Below are positions 1 to 7,756 of a stretch of 28,437 bases of DNA, in pieces. Made by a program: the position numbers and the translations under genes. Numbering within the stretch: position 1 is the first letter of the stretch; each line of letters opens with the position of its first letter. This stretch comes from Gammaproteobacteria bacterium (lineage in GTDB: Bacteria; Pseudomonadota; Gammaproteobacteria; Pseudomonadales; Halieaceae): the NCBI GenBank assembly GCA_002748505.1, contig PDSN01000073.1, positions 1 to 28,437 of the forward strand. The letters are read 5' to 3'. The notes beneath the pieces are model-generated. The model saw nothing but the letters and a program-made list of their open reading frames with translations, was not told the DNA's origin and did not search any database.

Positions 1-761
1 GCGTGGTATAAAAACGCACCGCCGCTGGAATTACTTTCGGACAATGGCCAGCCGAGGCCGTGAATGACCAGACCTTCCTGATGTTTTTCTGCGGGAATTT
101 CCCACACTTCCTTGACGCCGACGGCGTAGTGTTGAGGGTCTTTTTCGGCGTCTAAGTTAAATTTTTCGATTAACTGCTTGCCTAAATGACCGCGCACGCC
201 CTCGGCGAACAAGGTGTATTTGCCAAGTAGCTCCATGCCCTGCATGTAACTGTCTTTTTGTTCGCCATCGGCGCCGACACCCATATCGCCCGTGGCGATA
301 CCCTTCACCGAGCCGTCGTCGTGGTACAGCACTTCCGCAGCAGCGAAGCCGGGGTAGATCTCAACGCCCATCTCCTCGGCTCGTTCGGCCAGCCAGCGAC
401 ACACATTGCCCATGGAGACAATGTAGTTGCCGTGGTTGTGGGTGGGCTTGGGAATGGCGAAGTTGGGCAGCTTGCTCGCTTTGTTCGCGCCGGTGTAAAA
501 GAAAAACGTATCGCTGGTCACTTCGGTGTTAAGCGGCGCGCCCAGTTCCTTCCAGTTGGGAAAAAGCTCGTTCATGGCTCTGGGCTCAAGTACCGCACCG
601 GATAAAGTATGTGCACCGACTTCGGAGCCTTTCTCTACCAGGCAGACGGTGATTTCCTGAGATTTCTCTTGTGCTAGTTGCATGATGCGGCAGGCGGCGG
701 ACAGGCCAGCGGGACCCGCGCCCACGATGACCACATCAAATTCCATCGATTCACGTTCCAC
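1..761 (-). CDS. Electron transfer flavoprotein-ubiquinone oxidoreductase, 5' part (runs off left edge)
   Basis: Transfers electrons from reduced ETF to ubiquinone at the inner membrane, using FAD and a 4Fe-4S centre. Only about 253 N-terminal residues are in the window, against roughly 550 in the family, so the Fe-S domain is missing from view. An FAD dinucleotide-binding motif GAGPAGLSAA begins at residue 14. Further on are the family-like segments VEKGSEVGAHTLSGAV and, at the window edge, GWPLSE..GGAFLYH. I chose the GTG at 761, giving MERESMEFDVVIVGAG, because Pseudomonas homologues as I recall them begin MEREYMEF and a GGGAGA ribosome site lies about 8 nt upstream. An internal ATG at 746 is the alternative. 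The gene diverges from etfBA, its electron donor, which strongly supports the call. No frameshift is seen. Confidence 0.93.
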   Translation of the reverse strand, partial: MERESMEFDVVIVGAGPAGLSAACRIMQLAQEKSQEITVCLVEKGSEVGAHTLSGAVLEPRAMNELFPNWKELGAPLNTEVTSDTFFFYTGANKASKLPNFAIPKPTHNHGNYIVSMGNVCRWLAERAEEMGVEIYPGFAAAEVLYHDDGSVKGIATGDMGVGADGEQKDSYMQGMELLGKYTLFAEGVRGHLGKQLIEKFNLDAEKDPQHYAVGVKEVWEIPAEKHQEGLVIHGLGWPLSESNSSGGAFLYH

Positions 762-882
762 GGTGTTATCTCCCTGTGTTGCTCATTTTTGTCACAGACG
801 CGCCAGGTGAGGGGCGGGCGCTGTTGATAGTATTCAGTGTCAACTTTCCAAGTATATGAATTGTAGCGGCCAAATACCAGAG

Positions 883-907
883 CAACTCTGTAACTCAATC
901 AGAGTTG
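883..907. promoter_or_regulatory. Perfect 8-bp inverted repeat, possible operator
   Basis: CAACTCTG at 883-890 and CAGAGTTG at 900-907 are exact reverse complements separated by 9 bases. No T-tract follows, so it does not look like an intrinsic terminator. Its place upstream of the minus-strand ETF-QO gene suits a dimeric repressor or activator site. The binding protein cannot be named from the sequence. Confidence 0.35.
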
Positions 908-1121
908 GCCTGGCCTCGGCTTGGTATTAATTTACACCACAACGATCATTCTAAGACAACTTTGCCGTGTAATGTAGTTTTTGGGCGGTTTTTTTGTGGG
1001 CTGTTTCCGCTCGGGTAGCTTTTTTCGTCGTCGATGGTGTTTGTCAAGAGAGGGCCATGCTTTTTTTTTCGCGATTTGTCTTGACCGTATTGACCTGAAA
1101 AGCAGAACTTGGCAAAGTAAA

Positions 1122-1153
1122 GAACCCACTTGAGGGTTCACTCGGTAATACCG
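1122..1153. promoter_or_regulatory. Two adjacent dyads upstream of etfB
   Basis: GAACCC (1122-1127), a six-base loop and GGGTTC (1134-1139) form one perfect inverted repeat. Four bases later the odd palindrome CGGTAATACCG occupies 1143-1153. Both lie 40-75 bases before the etfB start, where an operator or leader structure would be expected. The function is inferred from position only. Confidence 0.35.
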
Positions 1154-1195
1154 TGGTGAGCTTGTCTTCATCAACCAAATGTGAATGGAATTTCT

Positions 1196-1945
1196 ATGAA
1201 GGTTCTAGTAGCTGTAAAGCGTGTCGTTGACTACAACGTCAAAGTCCGTGCCAAGGCCGACGGGTCCGATGTGGATCTGAATAACGTCAAAATGGCGATT
1301 AACCCGTTTTGTGAAATCGCCGTAGAAGAAGCCGTGCGCTTGAAGGAGGCCGGAACAGCCTCTGAAGTGGTGGTGGTATCTATCGGTAATAAATCTTGCC
1401 AGGAGCAGATCCGCACCGCATTGGCACTGGGTGCTGATCGCGGCATCCAAATCGAAACCGATGCCAGTCCTGGCCCCCTGGAAGTGGCGAAGCTGCTCAA
1501 AGGTGTTGTTGAAAAAGAGCAGCCTCAACTGGTCGTCCTCGGTAAGCAATCTATCGATGGCGACAACAACCAGACCGGTCAAATGCTGGCGGCGCTGGCG
1601 GGCATGCCGCAAGGCACCTTTGCCTCCGAGGTTTCTGTCGATGGCGATAAGGTCAATGTCACCCGCGAAGTGGACGGCGGTTTGCAGACTATCAGCCTGA
1701 CACTGCCCGCTGTGGTCACCACCGACTTACGTTTGAATGAACCGCGTTTTGCCTCTCTGCCTAACATCATGAAGGCCAAGAGAAAGCCGTTGGAAGTACT
1801 GACCCCGGCGGATCTGGGTGTGGAGCCTGTCTCGCACATGACTTTGGTTGCCGCTGAGCCACCCGCCGAGCGTCAAGCGGGTATTAAGGTTGCAAGCGTT
1901 GCGGAACTGGTCGATAAACTGAAGAATGAAGCGAAGGTGATTTGA
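1196..1945 (+). CDS. etfB: Electron transfer flavoprotein, beta subunit
   Basis: Small subunit of the soluble ETF heterodimer, which collects electrons from acyl-CoA and other flavin dehydrogenases and hands them to ETF-QO. The 249-residue length is normal. The N terminus MKVLVAVKRVVDYNVKVR is characteristic of the family, as are the internal GKQSIDGDNNQTGQM and DLRLNEPRFASLPNIMKAK segments. I prefer the ATG at 1196 over an in-frame GTG at 1181, because the protein then begins at the usual MKVLV; GGAA at 1187 can serve as a weak ribosome site. The stop codon overlaps the etfA start by one base (TGATG), indicating translational coupling. It forms a two-gene operon with etfA, ended by the hairpin at 2901-2935. 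Confidence 0.97.
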   Translation: MKVLVAVKRVVDYNVKVRAKADGSDVDLNNVKMAINPFCEIAVEEAVRLKEAGTASEVVVVSIGNKSCQEQIRTALALGADRGIQIETDASPGPLEVAKLLKGVVEKEQPQLVVLGKQSIDGDNNQTGQMLAALAGMPQGTFASEVSVDGDKVNVTREVDGGLQTISLTLPAVVTTDLRLNEPRFASLPNIMKAKRKPLEVLTPADLGVEPVSHMTLVAAEPPAERQAGIKVASVAELVDKLKNEAKVI

Positions 1946-2874
1946 TGAGCACTCTGGTAATTGCAGAACATGACAACAACAGCTTAAAAGCTGCTACTTT
2001 GAACGCTGTCGCTGCCGCACAGGCTTTGGGTGACAGCATTGATATCCTGGTTGCCGGTGCTGGCTGTGACGGCGCAGCCCAGGCTGCCGCTGCCATTCCC
2101 GGCGTCGGCAAAGTACTGGTAGCTGACAACGCAGTCTATCAGCATCAATTGGCGGAAAACGTATCACTGCTGATCGCTGAAGTTGGCGCGGACTATGACA
2201 ACGTTGTAGCACCTGCCACGTCTAACGGTAAAAACACCATGCCTCGCGTCGCGGCGCTTTTGGATGTGGCACAGATTTCCGACATTATCTCGGTTGAATC
2301 TGCCGATACCTTCAAGCGTCCTATCTACGCAGGTAACGTGATTGCCACCGTGAAAAGCGCCGATCCCAAGAAGGTGATCACAGTGCGTACTACCGCCTTT
2401 GATCCCGTTGCCGCCGAAGGTGGCTCAGCTGCCGTAGAAGCGCTGGATGCCGCGCACGACGCGGGTACTTCCGTGTTTGTCAGCGAAGAAGTCGCCGAGT
2501 CTGATCGCCCGGAACTGACCTCTGCCAGCGTGGTGATCTCCGGTGGTCGCGGTATGCAAAACGGTGATAATTTCGTTCTGCTGGAAAAAGTGGCCGACAA
2601 GCTCGGTGCAGCCATCGGCGCTTCACGCGCGGCGGTTGACGCAGGTTTCGTACCCAATGATATGCAGGTTGGTCAAACCGGTAAGATTGTTGCCCCTGAT
2701 CTGTACATCGCTGTGGGTATCTCCGGTGCCATCCAGCACCTGGCGGGCATGAAGGACTCCAAAGTCATTGTCGCCATCAACAAAGACGAGGACGCGCCCA
2801 TCTTCCAGGTGGCTGACTACGGCCTGGTCGCGGATCTGTTTGACGCGGTTCCCGAGCTGGAAGCGGCTCTATAA
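1945..2874 (+). CDS. etfA: Electron transfer flavoprotein, alpha subunit
   Basis: Large ETF subunit (309 residues), carrying most of the FAD site. The C-terminal FAD domain is plainly present: VVISGGRGM near residue 198, GQTGKIVAPDLYIAVGISGA near 245, and the signature stretch containing INKDEDAPIF and ADYGLVADLF close to the end. The N-terminal half is the usual ETF fold (STLVIAEHDN). The ATG at 1945 shares a base with the etfB stop; the TTG one codon upstream is not needed. With etfB and the divergent ETF-QO gene it completes the ETF electron-transfer branch to ubiquinone. Confidence 0.97.
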   Translation: MSTLVIAEHDNNSLKAATLNAVAAAQALGDSIDILVAGAGCDGAAQAAAAIPGVGKVLVADNAVYQHQLAENVSLLIAEVGADYDNVVAPATSNGKNTMPRVAALLDVAQISDIISVESADTFKRPIYAGNVIATVKSADPKKVITVRTTAFDPVAAEGGSAAVEALDAAHDAGTSVFVSEEVAESDRPELTSASVVISGGRGMQNGDNFVLLEKVADKLGAAIGASRAAVDAGFVPNDMQVGQTGKIVAPDLYIAVGISGAIQHLAGMKDSKVIVAINKDEDAPIFQVADYGLVADLFDAVPELEAAL

Positions 2875-2900
2875 GATCTTTTCGATACGAAAAAGATACG

Positions 2901-2935
2901 AAAAAAAGCCCCGCTGTAAACGCGGGGCTTTTTTT
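2901..2935. terminator. Bidirectional intrinsic terminator
   Basis: GCCCCGC (2908-2914) pairs with GCGGGGC (2922-2928) around the seven-base loop TGTAAAC. Seven A precede the stem and seven T follow it, so it can terminate in both directions. It sits between etfA (plus strand) and the csiV-like gene (minus strand, ending at 2994), where convergent units need one. Confidence 0.92.
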
Positions 2936-2993
2936 ATGTCTAGAGTGTCGACTATGGCGAGTACTTGCCGCTTGTTTTCTCGCTGTTACGCTG

Positions 2994-3908
2994 TCACTCG
3001 CCCCGCGCTGCATCGCCGGACGCCTTGTTCCGCTTCTTCTTGACGTTGGGCGCAAAGTCCTGCACCTCAACCGGCATCACCTTGGCGATAATGCCAAAGG
3101 CGGGGTTGTCCAGGTAATGCACTTCACCGGCGCGCATACGCCGGCTCTGGGTGAGAGTGATGGCGTGGCGCCACGGGTAGCGAGGGGCATAGGTTTCGCC
3201 ACTTTCCTGTTTTATGCGCCGCAGCTCAGAGCCCGATACAGGCGTTCGGTAGTTATCGGCCTCTCGCATGATGATTGACTTAGGCCCCAGCGGTGGCGGG
3301 GGCATTTGCCAGTTCGGGTGTGTGAGATACTTGCCGTAGGTGTTTAGCCAGAGATTGGTGCTTAGGTGCAGGTAGCGCGATAAATACAGGGTGATACTGC
3401 CTTGCAGGCGCGGCCAGGTGTCGGTATCGCCAGAATTATCGAGCACGATGGGCACTGCCGCGCTTTTGTTTTTAACCGGTTGCACCCAGCTTTGATAAAA
3501 CAGCAATTCCCTTGCGCCGCTATGGGTGAGCGCGGCGACTTCGCTGTTTAAGGTGCGTTGCGCTTCGGGTAAAACGTAAAAGGCCCGCGCCGTTTTGTCC
3601 GCGCGTTTTTCTGTACGTGTCGCCTGTTGCCCTAACTCGATTGTCACGCGGCCTGATTCATCCACGCTGACGCTTTGGCCGGGTTTGGCCCGTTCGCGGG
3701 CGACGAGTTCTGGATACACCAAAAAACGCCGCGCGCTGGGATATTGCAGTTTAGGTAACAGGGGCCACTGCTCCTGCGTAAGTGCGGCGCTGTTATCGGT
3801 AGCGAAGATGGCCAGCTCAACCTGATACCAGGTTTCGGCTTTGGCGTTAGCTGTAGAACAGAGCAGGGCGGCTGTCAGCAATAACAAGGTGCGAAAAGTC
3901 GTGTTCAT
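2994..3908 (-). CDS. CsiV-family exported protein
   Basis: A 304-residue protein with a clear Sec signal peptide: MNTTFRT, a leucine/alanine-rich core to about residue 20, then ANA or AKA cleavage candidates at 22-24. The mature start ETWYQVELAIFA is typical of the CsiV family (PF10972 as I recall it). In Vibrio cholerae CsiV works with LpoA and PBP1A in peptidoglycan synthesis; that role here is carried over by family and not shown by the sequence. The gene follows mfd by 14 nt on the same strand, so they are probably co-transcribed, and a csiV-like gene next to mfd is also my recollection for Pseudomonas. The C terminus is basic. The family call is moderately sure, the exact function uncertain. 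Confidence 0.72.
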   Translation of the reverse strand: MNTTFRTLLLLTAALLCSTANAKAETWYQVELAIFATDNSAALTQEQWPLLPKLQYPSARRFLVYPELVARERAKPGQSVSVDESGRVTIELGQQATRTEKRADKTARAFYVLPEAQRTLNSEVAALTHSGARELLFYQSWVQPVKNKSAAVPIVLDNSGDTDTWPRLQGSITLYLSRYLHLSTNLWLNTYGKYLTHPNWQMPPPPLGPKSIIMREADNYRTPVSGSELRRIKQESGETYAPRYPWRHAITLTQSRRMRAGEVHYLDNPAFGIIAKVMPVEVQDFAPNVKKKRNKASGDAARGE

Positions 3909-3922
3909 AGTCGTTTACTCAT

Positions 3923-6900
3923 TCAGGCGGCATCCGCCGCTTCTCGGGTAAATTGTTCCAGCAAATCGCTGACAAAGGTAATACGCTCGGCGGCATCGTC
4001 TAATGCTTCGCTAAAACGCAGACGCGATGCGCCCGACAGTTTAAAGCGTAATGGGTCTTCTTGCACTCGCGACACCAGGCTCATGGGATTGACGGAAGGG
4101 TCGTCGGCAAAATCAAAGCTGCCCCCCGCGTGATTGACGTCGACTTTCTCGATGCCCAATGCCCTGGCTTTTAAGCGCAGCCCGGCGATGCTAAACAGAT
4201 TTTTTATGGGGTCTGACAGCAGGCCAAAGCGGTCGATCATTTCAACTTGAATGTCGCGCAGGGCATTGTCATCTGTGGCGGCGCTGATTCGTCGGTAGAG
4301 TACCAGGCGGGTATTGATATCCGGCAGATAGTCTTCTGGAATCAGTGCGGGCAAATGCAGGTTGACTTCGGTGATGTCATCGCGCGTATCGTCTTCGTTA
4401 GGTAATTCGCCGCGTTTCAAGGCATTCACCGCGCGCTCCAGCATGTCCATATACAGGCTAAAACCCACGCTGTGAATTTGACCGCTTTGCTCGTCGCCAA
4501 GCAATTCACCGGCACCGCGAATCTCCAGATCATGTGTCGCCAACAGATAGCCCGCGCCTAAATCTCCAGCGGCTTCGATGGCCTCCAGGCGTTTTTCTGC
4601 GTCTCGGGTCATGCTTGAACGCGGCGGGCACAGCAAATAGGCGTAGGCCTGGTGGTGAGAACGGCCCACGCGGCCGCGCAACTGGTGTAATTGCGCGAGG
4701 CCGAGTTTATCGGCGCGTTCCATAATGAGGGTATTGGCGTTGGGCACGTCGATGCCGGTTTCAATGATGGTGGTGCAAAGCAATACATGGTGTCGCTGGT
4801 GATAAAACTCCGACATGACTTTTTCAAGCTCGTGTTCTCGCATTTGTCCGTGGGCGACACCGATGCTTAAATCCGGCAGTAGTTCGCGTAGTTTGCGGGC
4901 TTTTTCAGCAATCGTTTTGACTTCGTTATGCAGATAATACACCTGTCCGCCGCGCAGGGTTTCGCGCAGCACGGCTTCCTTGACCAGGGCGATAGAGTGT
5001 TCGCGCACAAAGGTTTTGATGGACAGGCGCTTAGCTGGCGGTGTGGCGATAATAGATAAATCGCGGATGCCGCCCAGCGCCATATTTAAGGTGCGCGGAA
5101 TAGGCGTTGCGGTCAAGGTGAGAATATCGACCTCGGCGCGCATGGCCTTGATGGCATCTTTTTGTTTCACACCAAAACGGTGTTCTTCATCGATAATCAA
5201 TAAGCCCAAATCGGCGAATTGCCAGGCGGGACTGAGCAGTTTGTGTGTGCCCACCAGAATATCAATGTCGCCTTTTGCCAGGCGTTTATTGACCTCGTCG
5301 ATTTGCCTGGCGCTGCGAAAGCGCGAGATGACCTCCACTTTTACCGGCCAATCGGCAAACCTGTCCACAAAGGAATTGTAGTGTTGCTGAGCGAGCAGGG
5401 TGGTGGGCACAAGCACAGCCACTTGTTTTTGGTTTTGAGTGGCGAGCCAGGCGGCGCGCATCGCTACCTCGGTCTTGCCAAAACCCACGTCGCCGCACAC
5501 CAGCCTATCCATCACTTTTTCCGCGCACATATCGTTTAGCACGGCGTGGATGGCCTGGGCCTGATCGGGGGTTTCTTCGAAGGGAAAGCCGCTGGCAAAA
5601 CGCTCGTAATCGTTTTCGTCAAGCTCAAAGCTAAATCCGGTGCGGGTCTCGCGCTTGGCGTAAATGTGCAACAGTTCGGCGGCGACATCGGAGGCTTTTT
5701 GCGCCGCTTTTTGTCGCGCTTTCTTCCATTGTTCACTGCCCAGGCTGTGCAGCGGCGCGCTGTCGGCGTCTGCGCCCGCGTAACGGCTGATTAAATGCAG
5801 TGCGGACACCGGCACATAGAGTTTATTACCCTTGGCATATTCCAAAGTAATAAACTCCGCTTCCTGTTGGTCCACGGTGAGGCTGCTCAAACCCAAATAG
5901 CGGCCAACGCCGTGTTCCAAGTGCACCACGGGAACGCCGGGGCGGAGTTCGTTGATGTCCTTAAAAACCTGCTCGGGAGAGGCGGCGTCACCGCTTTTTC
6001 TCAGTCTGCGCTGGGTAACGCGTTGGCCGAATAACTGGGATTCAGCCACCATGGTCGGTTTGCCGGGGCCGTAGTATAAGCCGCGATCCATTGGCGCAAC
6101 GGTAATGGCAAAGGATTCACCGCTGCTTAAAAAGCTGTGCCAGTTTTCCACCGCGACAGGTTTTAGCTGCTGTCGCGCCAGTGATTCCAGCAACACTTCG
6201 CGCCGCCCGGCAGATTCCGCGCACAGCAGTACCGGCCCATTATGGGCGTCGATAAAATCTTTCAGGGCGGATAGGGGTTGATCCTTCGCGCTGCTGATGT
6301 CTGGAGGCGTCTGCCAGGTGCCCTTGATGCGAACCGGCGCGTCTGGATCGGTGCGCAGTTCCAGTACCGCGTAGTGTTTGAGCTGTTCGTACAGTTTTTC
6401 TACCGCCAAAAATGCCTGTGCCGGTGGCAGTAAAGGACGGCGCGGATCAATACCGTATTGCTCAAACCGCTGGCGCACCTCACTGGCAAAACGCTCGGCG
6501 GCGCTGTGATGATCGCCCACGGTAAGCACCGCAGTGTGCTCGGGCAAATAATCAAACAAGGTTGCGCACCGCTTAAAAAACAGGGGCAGGTAGTATTCCG
6601 CACCGCCGGGCGCTCGTCCTGCGCTGACTTCATTAAACACCGGGCAGTTATCCGGGTCGCCGTCAAATTGTTCACACCAGTTCATTTGAAACTGATGAAT
6701 AGCCGAGCGACTTAAAGGAAACTCCCGTGCGGGCAGTATGTTGATGTTTTTAACCTTGGCCACCGTGCGCTGGGTCTGTGGGTCAAAGGTGCGCAGGGTG
6801 TCAATTTCGTCGTCGAGTAAATCGATGCGAAAGGGCAGGGCCGAACCCATGGGGTAGATGTCCATGACCGCACCGCGCACGGCGATTTCACCGTGCTCGT

Positions 6901-7387
6901 AGACGGTATCCACCAGGTGATAGCCGTTTTTTACCAGGGTGTCCCGCAACTGTTGTGCGTCGAGTTGCTGACCGACACTCAGTATCAGAGAATTGCCGGC
7001 CACATAATCCGTGGGGGGTAAATAGTGCAACAGCGTGGGTATCGGCACCAACACCACTGCCCCGCGCATCTGTGGCAGTCGGTGCAAGGTGGCCAGTCGC
7101 TGGGAAACGATATCCTGGTGCGGTGAAAAATTATCGTAGGGCAGGGTTTCGCGATCGGGAAACACACTCACGTCGATGTCGCTGGCCAGGTAAAAGGGCA
7201 GTTCGCGCTCCAGGGTCAGTGCGGTGGCCGTGTCAGCGGTGAGGACAAGGTTTAAGCGCCGGGCAGTGCTGAGGCTGGCGATATACTCACTGGTAGCGCT
7301 GCCAAAAAAAGGGCCTGCCGCAGCGCGGCTGCCGGGTTTTTCAGGCCAGCCAGGCGGTGCAGAGGGGTTTGGCGTGCGTTGCGTCAT
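3923..7387 (-). CDS. mfd: Transcription-repair coupling factor
   Basis: Superfamily 2 DNA translocase that removes RNA polymerase stalled at lesions and recruits UvrA. The 1154 residues compare well with about 1148 in E. coli. In order there are a UvrB-like N-terminal module, the RNA-polymerase-interacting stretch with VHLEHGVGRYLGL, Walker A GDVGFGKTEVAMRA near residue 631, the DEEHRFGVKQ box near 732, TATPIPRTL, the helicase segments IIETGIDVPNAN and QLRGRVGRS, and the C-terminal TRCF domain. The frame stays open up to 7501, but the ATG at 7387 has AAGGA about 5 nt upstream and the extra residues do not resemble Mfd. The csiV-like gene follows closely. Confidence 0.97.
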   Translation of the reverse strand: MTQRTPNPSAPPGWPEKPGSRAAAGPFFGSATSEYIASLSTARRLNLVLTADTATALTLERELPFYLASDIDVSVFPDRETLPYDNFSPHQDIVSQRLATLHRLPQMRGAVVLVPIPTLLHYLPPTDYVAGNSLILSVGQQLDAQQLRDTLVKNGYHLVDTVYEHGEIAVRGAVMDIYPMGSALPFRIDLLDDEIDTLRTFDPQTQRTVAKVKNINILPAREFPLSRSAIHQFQMNWCEQFDGDPDNCPVFNEVSAGRAPGGAEYYLPLFFKRCATLFDYLPEHTAVLTVGDHHSAAERFASEVRQRFEQYGIDPRRPLLPPAQAFLAVEKLYEQLKHYAVLELRTDPDAPVRIKGTWQTPPDISSAKDQPLSALKDFIDAHNGPVLLCAESAGRREVLLESLARQQLKPVAVENWHSFLSSGESFAITVAPMDRGLYYGPGKPTMVAESQLFGQRVTQRRLRKSGDAASPEQVFKDINELRPGVPVVHLEHGVGRYLGLSSLTVDQQEAEFITLEYAKGNKLYVPVSALHLISRYAGADADSAPLHSLGSEQWKKARQKAAQKASDVAAELLHIYAKRETRTGFSFELDENDYERFASGFPFEETPDQAQAIHAVLNDMCAEKVMDRLVCGDVGFGKTEVAMRAAWLATQNQKQVAVLVPTTLLAQQHYNSFVDRFADWPVKVEVISRFRSARQIDEVNKRLAKGDIDILVGTHKLLSPAWQFADLGLLIIDEEHRFGVKQKDAIKAMRAEVDILTLTATPIPRTLNMALGGIRDLSIIATPPAKRLSIKTFVREHSIALVKEAVLRETLRGGQVYYLHNEVKTIAEKARKLRELLPDLSIGVAHGQMREHELEKVMSEFYHQRHHVLLCTTIIETGIDVPNANTLIMERADKLGLAQLHQLRGRVGRSHHQAYAYLLCPPRSSMTRDAEKRLEAIEAAGDLGAGYLLATHDLEIRGAGELLGDEQSGQIHSVGFSLYMDMLERAVNALKRGELPNEDDTRDDITEVNLHLPALIPEDYLPDINTRLVLYRRISAATDDNALRDIQVEMIDRFGLLSDPIKNLFSIAGLRLKARALGIEKVDVNHAGGSFDFADDPSVNPMSLVSRVQEDPLRFKLSGASRLRFSEALDDAAERITFVSDLLEQFTREAADAA

Positions 7388-7573
7388 GGTGTCCTTGGTG
7401 TGAGTGTAAAACAGTGCGTAAAAGTAGCGCGCATTGTAAGGCCTGCGCGTCCGTATGCCCAGTCGGGTTAAACCCGGATATTCCACCAGTACGGCGACCA
7501 CTCTGCTATTGTTTATTTAGTATCAATGAGTTATGTCGTGAATAGCAACAAAAGCCAATGTACAAACTATGCC

Positions 7574-7609
7574 TAAATGGTTTGTCCTTTTGTCCGAAAA
7601 TTCCATTTA
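7574..7609. promoter_or_regulatory. Inverted repeat TAAATGG/CCATTTA, possible operator
   Basis: Seven-base perfect arms at 7574-7580 and 7603-7609 flank 22 bases that contain two copies of TTTGTCC in tandem (7581-7596). The spacing between arm centres is about 29 bp. It lies about 150 bases before the GAPDH start and could be a regulator site, but it matches no operator I can name. Confidence 0.28.
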
Positions 7610-7698
7610 CTGGTGAAACATCCGGGTTAACGCGTGGTGTGAATGTTACAGATAGGCTTGCTAAGGAACCCGGCGGGCAGGATAATATCGGTGCACCG

Positions 7699-7729
7699 GC
7701 GGCGAGGCGATTGTCCGCCGCTGATTTTT
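7699..7729 (+). promoter_or_regulatory. Terminator-like hairpin in the GAPDH leader
   Basis: GCGGCG (7699-7704) and CGCCGC (7716-7721) can form a six-pair GC stem, with an alternative register also possible. Five T follow at 7725-7729. It ends 27 bases before the GAPDH start codon, so it could act as an attenuator or simply be leader structure. The loop (11 nt) is large and the T-run short, so this is a weak candidate. Confidence 0.3.
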
Positions 7730-7756
7730 CACTATTGCCATGAAAGGACGAACAAG

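Larger units (their letters stand above)
762..1195. promoter_or_regulatory. Divergent regulatory region between ETF-QO and etfBA
   Basis: This 434-base gap separates the two divergent ETF transcription units and holds no credible gene. It is T-rich on the plus strand around 976-1070, including a run of nine T at 1061-1069. It carries several dyads: CAACTCTG/CAGAGTTG at 883-907, GAACCC/GGGTTC at 1122-1139 and CGGTAATACCG at 1143-1153. A direct repeat TTGACCgtaTTGACC lies at 1081-1095. I could not pair any -35 with a convincing -10 box on either strand, so promoter positions remain open. Coordinated control of both ETF units from here is inferred from the divergent layout. Confidence 0.5.
7388..7756. 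promoter_or_regulatory. Divergent intergenic region between mfd and the GAPDH gene
   Basis: This 369-base gap must hold promoters for mfd (minus) and the GAPDH gene (plus). On the minus strand a TACAAT box near 7438-7433 with a poor TGGGCA box 17 bases before it could serve mfd. On the plus strand I see no strong promoter. The region carries the dyad at 7574-7609 and the hairpin at 7699-7729. Short open frames here have no family features and are not called. Confidence 0.4.

Noticed and set aside
1055..1070. Nine-T run as an intrinsic terminator
   Set aside because: No stable hairpin can be drawn immediately upstream of the T-run.
932..1174. Small basic open frame (80 codons, minus strand) in the ETF intergenic region
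   Set aside because: Its Lys/Arg/Pro-rich product simply reflects A-rich runs on that strand; no ribosome site or family resemblance.
7388..7501. Upstream extension of mfd by 38 codons
   Set aside because: The added residues do not resemble Mfd and a good ribosome site precedes the ATG at 7387.
7643..7756. Upstream extension of the GAPDH gene by 38 codons
   Set aside because: It would start with TTG, has no family-like text, and AAGGA precedes the GTG at 7757.
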